Source: JAMHWF01 sp035911095 (lineage in GTDB: Bacteria > Pseudomonadota > Gammaproteobacteria > Burkholderiales > Burkholderiaceae_C). Taken from it: a DNA stretch of 64,000 nucleotides. The stretch's first letter is position 1. Each line of letters begins with the position of its first letter. Both the position numbers and the translations under genes were made by a program. Positions 60,872 through 64,000 of the stretch are shown in pieces. The notes below the pieces were generated by a model. That model ran no database searches. It was not told the DNA's origin and saw only the letters and a program-made list of their open reading frames with translations. The stretch is taken from assembly GCA_035911095.1 (NCBI GenBank), contig JAMHWF010000044.1:62001-126000 (forward strand), written 5' to 3'.

Positions 60872-61207
60872 GTGCCCAAGCCCGTCATCCCCAGCCGGCG
60901 GGCGCTGCAGGACATCGACGAGGCCCTGTCTTACTACCTGGGCGAGGCCGGCCTTTCGGTCGCCGAGCGCTTTCTCGACACGCTGGAGGCGGCGTCCCTG
61001 CTGCTCGGGCGCCAGCCCGGCATCGGCTCGCCGCGCTGGGGGCACGAACTGGACATCGAGGGTCTCCGCTGCTGGCCGCTCACTGGCTATCCGTACCTGC
61101 TCTTCTACTTCGAGCATGACGACGCGGTGGACCTGGTGCGGCTGCTGCACGGGGCAAGCGACATTCCCGCCGCACTGGCAGGGCCTGAGGCCGAGGTTTC
61201 GACCTGA
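60872..61207 (+). CDS. parE: ParE-family type II toxin
   Basis: 111 residues, GTG start 6 bp after parD. RelE/ParE fold: IPSRRALQDIDEALSYYLGEAG forms the N-terminal helices and HELDIEGLRCWPLTGYPYLLFYFEHDDAVDLVRLLHGASDIP the beta-sheet with the conserved Y-x-L-F-Y and RLLHGARD-like end. ParE toxins block DNA gyrase. It may stabilise this locus next to the secretion operon. Confidence 0.92.
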   Translation: MPKPVIPSRRALQDIDEALSYYLGEAGLSVAERFLDTLEAASLLLGRQPGIGSPRWGHELDIEGLRCWPLTGYPYLLFYFEHDDAVDLVRLLHGASDIPAALAGPEAEVST

Positions 61208-61218
61208 GGCTGGAAGGG

Positions 61219-63366
61219 TCAGGGTGGGGACCGGCCAGCGTTTACCGCAACCGCGGGCTTCAGGTGCTCTCCCAGAAACCCCTCGAGCTCCTTGAAGAAC
61301 GTCAGCCGATGCGCCTGCCGGCTGAGGTGGTGGTCCCCACCCTCCAGCTCGACATACCGGTACGTCTTCCCCGCCCGCTTCAGCGCCGTGGCCATCGCCT
61401 CGCCTTGCTCGACGGGCACGCTGCGGTCGTCGCTGCCGTGCAGCAGCAGCACCGGCACCTGGATGCGCTCGGCCTGCAGCGCGGGTGAGGTGGCGCGCAG
61501 GCGCTCGCGGTCGCCCCAGGCCTTGCCGATCTGCCGCTTGGCGGCGTCGCTGCCGCCGACGTACTGGCCCATGTGGCCAATGAGGTCGGGCAGGTCGGTC
61601 ACGCCGGCGAAGCTCACCGCGCAGCGGTAGAGCTCGGGCGTCTTCACGGCGCCCATCAGCGCCGCGTAGCCGCCGTAGCTGGCGCCGACGATGCAGATGC
61701 GACCCGCGTCGGCGATGCCTTCCTTCACCGCCCAGCCGACGGCGTCGGTCAGGTCGTCCTGCATCTCCAGGCCCCAGCGCTGCCAGCCGGCGGCCTCGAA
61801 GTCGTGGCCGTAGCCTTCGGAGCCACGGAAGTTGACCTGCAGCACGCCGTAGGCGCGGTCGGCGAGAAAGGCCGTCCAGGGGTCGAAGTCGAGGTTGTCG
61901 CGCGAGCCGGGGCCGCCGTGCGGCAACAGCACCAACGGCAAGGCCGGCCCGCCGTCGCCGACCCGGCGGCCGAGGGGCAGGCTGAGGTAGCCCTCGAGCG
62001 GCAGGCCGTCGCGGGCGCGCAGGGCGATCGGCTGTTTCTGCGCCAGGTGCTGGCGGTCGAGCCCGGGGTAGGTCTCGGCGATCAGCCACAGGTCGCCGCT
62101 GCGCCGGTCGCCGAGGTAGTACTCGCCAGGCTGGCCGTTGCCGCTGGAGTAGACGAGATAGCGTTGCTCGTCGTGGCTCACGCCCATCAGGCGGTTGGCG
62201 CGGGCGGGCAGGCCGAGGTCGACGGCGCGCAGCTGGTTGCGCCAGGTCGGGTCCCAGATCTCGGCGCGCGGGCCGGCGCCGCCATCACCCGCAGGACCTG
62301 ATTCATCGTCGTCGCCGTCACTGCGAAGCAGGCCGAGCGCCTCGCCGGTGGCAGGCGAACGCAGCAGCGCACCGGTCACGTCGTGCTTCGGGTCCGCCAG
62401 CACCAGACGCCGCGGCAGCTCGGGCTGGTCCAGCCGTACCGTGAAGACGGCGCGCCGGCCTTCGTGCGGCGCGGTGACGTAGAGCTCCTGCGGGTCGAGG
62501 CCGAAGCCGAGCGGCCAGACGGCCTCGGTGTCGCCTTCGAACGCCCAGAGCTTGCGCCATTCCTTGCCCTCGGGGTCGCTGGCGCGGATCTCGTAGCGGT
62601 CGTCGTCGGAGCGCACGCCGACCCGCACCCGGTGCTGGGCGTCGGTCAGCCAGCGGTAGGTGTCGCGCTCGGGCGCCTTGACGATGCGGCGCGAACCATT
62701 GGTGACGTCGACCTGGTAGACGGCGGGCAGCACCCGGTCGGGCTCGCTCAGCGCCAGCAGCACATGGCGCCCGTCCTGTGGCAGCCAGTCGACGATCTGG
62801 TCCTGGATCTGCTGCTGCGGCGCATCGGTGTAGACCGAGCCGGCGCGCGGCGGGTTGTTCACCAGGTTCACGACGCCGCCTTCGCCATCGGCGCGGATCG
62901 AGACGAGACGGGTCTCGATCGTGCCGACGAAGTAGCGCCGCGCGGCGAAGCGCAGGCTGACCAGGAGGCGCTCGTCGTCGACCCAGCGGATCCAGTTGAA
63001 GTGGAAGCGCTGGTTGTCGGTGCTGAGCAGCGCCTTCTGCTTGCTCTCGCTGACGCCGCGCGCGATGAGCACCGTGTTGTCGCCGTCGTTCAACAGGGCC
63101 GCGATGCGCTTGCCGTCGGGCGACAGCGACACGTCCGAGACGCCCGATGCCGCCGCAAAGCGCTCCAGCGGCTGCGGGCCGCCGGCCTCAGAGGCGCCGG
63201 GCGCTGCGGCAGGAGGCGCCGCGGCCGGGCGCGACGCCGCCTCGGGCGCGGCCGGCTGTGCGATGGCGACGGCGCTGGCCAACGCCGGCAGGCAGCGCAG
63301 CAGCCAGGCGGCTGCGGCCGTCCAGCGTGAAGGTCGCGGAAAAGCGCGGGCGATCGGTTGGCGCAT
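61219..63366 (-). CDS. S9-family (prolyl oligopeptidase-like) serine peptidase
   Basis: 715 residues. Signal peptide to about 36 (AIAQ), then an Ala/Pro-rich linker, a WD40-like beta-propeller at about 70-420 (DVSLSPDGKRIAALLNDG near the start), and an alpha/beta hydrolase domain with nucleophile Ser in GASYGGYAAL, Asp in GSDDRSVP and His in GGDHHLS. Resembles acylaminoacyl-peptidase/DPP-type exported peptidases. The start at 63366 (MRQPIAR) precedes the signal; the frame remains open 270 nt further upstream but with unnatural Arg-rich content. Convergent with parE (11 bp between stops). Confidence 0.9.
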   Translation of the reverse strand: MRQPIARAFPRPSRWTAAAAWLLRCLPALASAVAIAQPAAPEAASRPAAAPPAAAPGASEAGGPQPLERFAAASGVSDVSLSPDGKRIAALLNDGDNTVLIARGVSESKQKALLSTDNQRFHFNWIRWVDDERLLVSLRFAARRYFVGTIETRLVSIRADGEGGVVNLVNNPPRAGSVYTDAPQQQIQDQIVDWLPQDGRHVLLALSEPDRVLPAVYQVDVTNGSRRIVKAPERDTYRWLTDAQHRVRVGVRSDDDRYEIRASDPEGKEWRKLWAFEGDTEAVWPLGFGLDPQELYVTAPHEGRRAVFTVRLDQPELPRRLVLADPKHDVTGALLRSPATGEALGLLRSDGDDDESGPAGDGGAGPRAEIWDPTWRNQLRAVDLGLPARANRLMGVSHDEQRYLVYSSGNGQPGEYYLGDRRSGDLWLIAETYPGLDRQHLAQKQPIALRARDGLPLEGYLSLPLGRRVGDGGPALPLVLLPHGGPGSRDNLDFDPWTAFLADRAYGVLQVNFRGSEGYGHDFEAAGWQRWGLEMQDDLTDAVGWAVKEGIADAGRICIVGASYGGYAALMGAVKTPELYRCAVSFAGVTDLPDLIGHMGQYVGGSDAAKRQIGKAWGDRERLRATSPALQAERIQVPVLLLHGSDDRSVPVEQGEAMATALKRAGKTYRYVELEGGDHHLSRQAHRLTFFKELEGFLGEHLKPAVAVNAGRSPP

Positions 63367-63539
63367 GACGAAGACCTGAGGGCTTGAACGGGACGCCGTG
63401 GCGGCGGGGCGTCCGGCGGAAGCGGCGGCAACCGGATCGTGGGGCGCGAGCTTGCCACGGCTTCCCGGCGCCGCGGCGCGGCGCGGCGTCCTCAATCGGT
63501 ACGAGTTCAAGCCCGGGTCGCGCCCGGGAGTCTGGCCGC

Positions 63540-64000
63540 CTATTTCGCCAGTGCGTTCTTCCTGCGCAGCGCCTGCGTGATGCGATAGGTGTCGGCGAAG
63601 CCGGCGTGGCCGGTGGCGGCGACGTCGACGACGCATTGCGCGTTGACGTCCTTGTCGTCCACCACGCTGCAGATCTTCTTGGCGCGGTCCAGGGCGAGGG
63701 GCTGCGCCGGCGGAACGGTCGAGCCCTTGATCTCGCAGGGAGGGCGTTCAGGTGGCCAGCCCAGCTGGGTGAACGTTGCCGTCGACGTGCCGGCGGTGTA
63801 GTCGAACAGGCTGTTCCTCGGCGTCACGCGCCAGGCGTTGGCGAACTTCTGGTTCAGGTCGAAGTGGCGCTGCGCCAGCGATGCCGGCCTGGGTCCGAGC
63901 GGCGTGCCGTTCGGCAGCAGCGGCAGCCATTGGCCGCCGAGGATGGCGCCGGCAATGCCCTCGCGCGCGCTCGAGCGGGTGACGTCGACGTTGAGGTACC
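63540..64000 (-). CDS. C-terminal part of a protein with a von Willebrand type D-like region, truncated by the window
   Basis: The last 153 codons only; the gene enters from the right edge. The first visible residues are YLNVDVTRSSAREGIAGAIL, then GGQWLPLLPNGTPLGP, QRHFDLNQKFANAWRVTPRNSLFDY and TSTATFTQLGWPPERPPCEI. This order matches my memory of bacterial VWFD-type modules, in which a DWLP-like loop is followed by a FADSWRV..SLF pattern. It continues with a helical Cys-containing tail (KICSVVDDKDVNAQCVVDVAATG) and stops with TAG. Bacterial VWFD proteins are mostly exported; function unknown. Confidence 0.6.
   Translation of the reverse strand, partial: YLNVDVTRSSAREGIAGAILGGQWLPLLPNGTPLGPRPASLAQRHFDLNQKFANAWRVTPRNSLFDYTAGTSTATFTQLGWPPERPPCEIKGSTVPPAQPLALDRAKKICSVVDDKDVNAQCVVDVAATGHAGFADTYRITQALRRKNALAK

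Noticed and set aside
58364..62089. Open frame of about 1,240 codons on the minus strand across the RTX end, parDE and the peptidase
   Set aside because: It runs opposite three well-supported genes in different frames and shows no domain; codon content is that of an antisense frame.

Overview
The window comes from a high-GC betaproteobacterium, most likely a member of the Burkholderiales (Rubrivivax/Leptothrix/Methylibium type). This is inferred from G+C near 70% in most coding DNA, the gene order msrB-yciB-bolA-ppiC, a LivM-LivG fused ABC transporter subunit, and a PEP-CTERM exosortase substrate. No rRNA, tRNA or CRISPR array was seen.

Region 1 (1 to about 11,400) looks like the inside and right end of an integrated plasmid-like or ICE-like element. 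It holds a truncated adenine methyltransferase-type protein whose Shine-Dalgarno lies in a perfect hairpin, a hypothetical protein, a large ParB (PRTRC-type), a Na+/H+ antiporter-like membrane protein, a tyrosine integrase on the opposite strand, about 1 kb of non-coding DNA, and then a tightly overlapping four-gene operon. That operon encodes a ParM/StbA-like actin (PRTRC protein D type), a small partner, a CFI-box protein and a membrane-anchored PD-(D/E)XK nuclease. Read together, the last two look like the two halves of a Cas4-like Fe-S nuclease split into adjacent genes.

Region 2 (11,600-35,740) is ordinary chromosome: Tat-exported multicopper oxidase, a small membrane protein, a giant exonuclease-RecQ-UvrD fusion helicase, a Fur-box-preceded TonB siderophore receptor, glutathione reductase, NAD-dependent DNA ligase, a PEP-CTERM protein, peptide deformylase, a FecR-domain protein, a divergent TesA-type esterase/YbbA-type ABC ATPase pair whose start codons overlap, an Old Yellow Enzyme, the msrB-yciB-bolA-ppiC cluster and a glutamate/aspartate-type binding protein.

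Region 3 (35,900-43,900) is a co-directional acid uptake and activation cluster: acyl-CoA ligase, LivH, LivM-LivG fusion, LivF, a hotdog thioesterase and an AidB-like acyl-CoA dehydrogenase. It has no substrate-binding protein of its own.

Region 4 (44,030-60,412) is the most interesting part. It is a translationally coupled type I secretion operon: HlyB-like ABC exporter, HlyD-like adaptor, a GT4 glycosyltransferase, a 4-TM protein of unknown function, and a 3,600-residue RTX protein. G+C falls abruptly from about 70% to about 53% near 48,800 and recovers near 51,250. This low-GC block covers the end of the glycosyltransferase, the whole 4-TM gene and the non-repetitive N-terminal domain of the RTX protein, which carries a two-ridged glycine-zipper helix. 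The pattern suggests an exchangeable effector/immunity cassette in a conserved secretion operon, possibly a contact-dependent or secreted antibacterial system.

Region 5 (60,440-64,000) holds a ParD/ParE toxin-antitoxin pair with its own promoter, an S9-family peptidase and the C-terminal part of a protein with a von Willebrand type D-like region that runs off the window.
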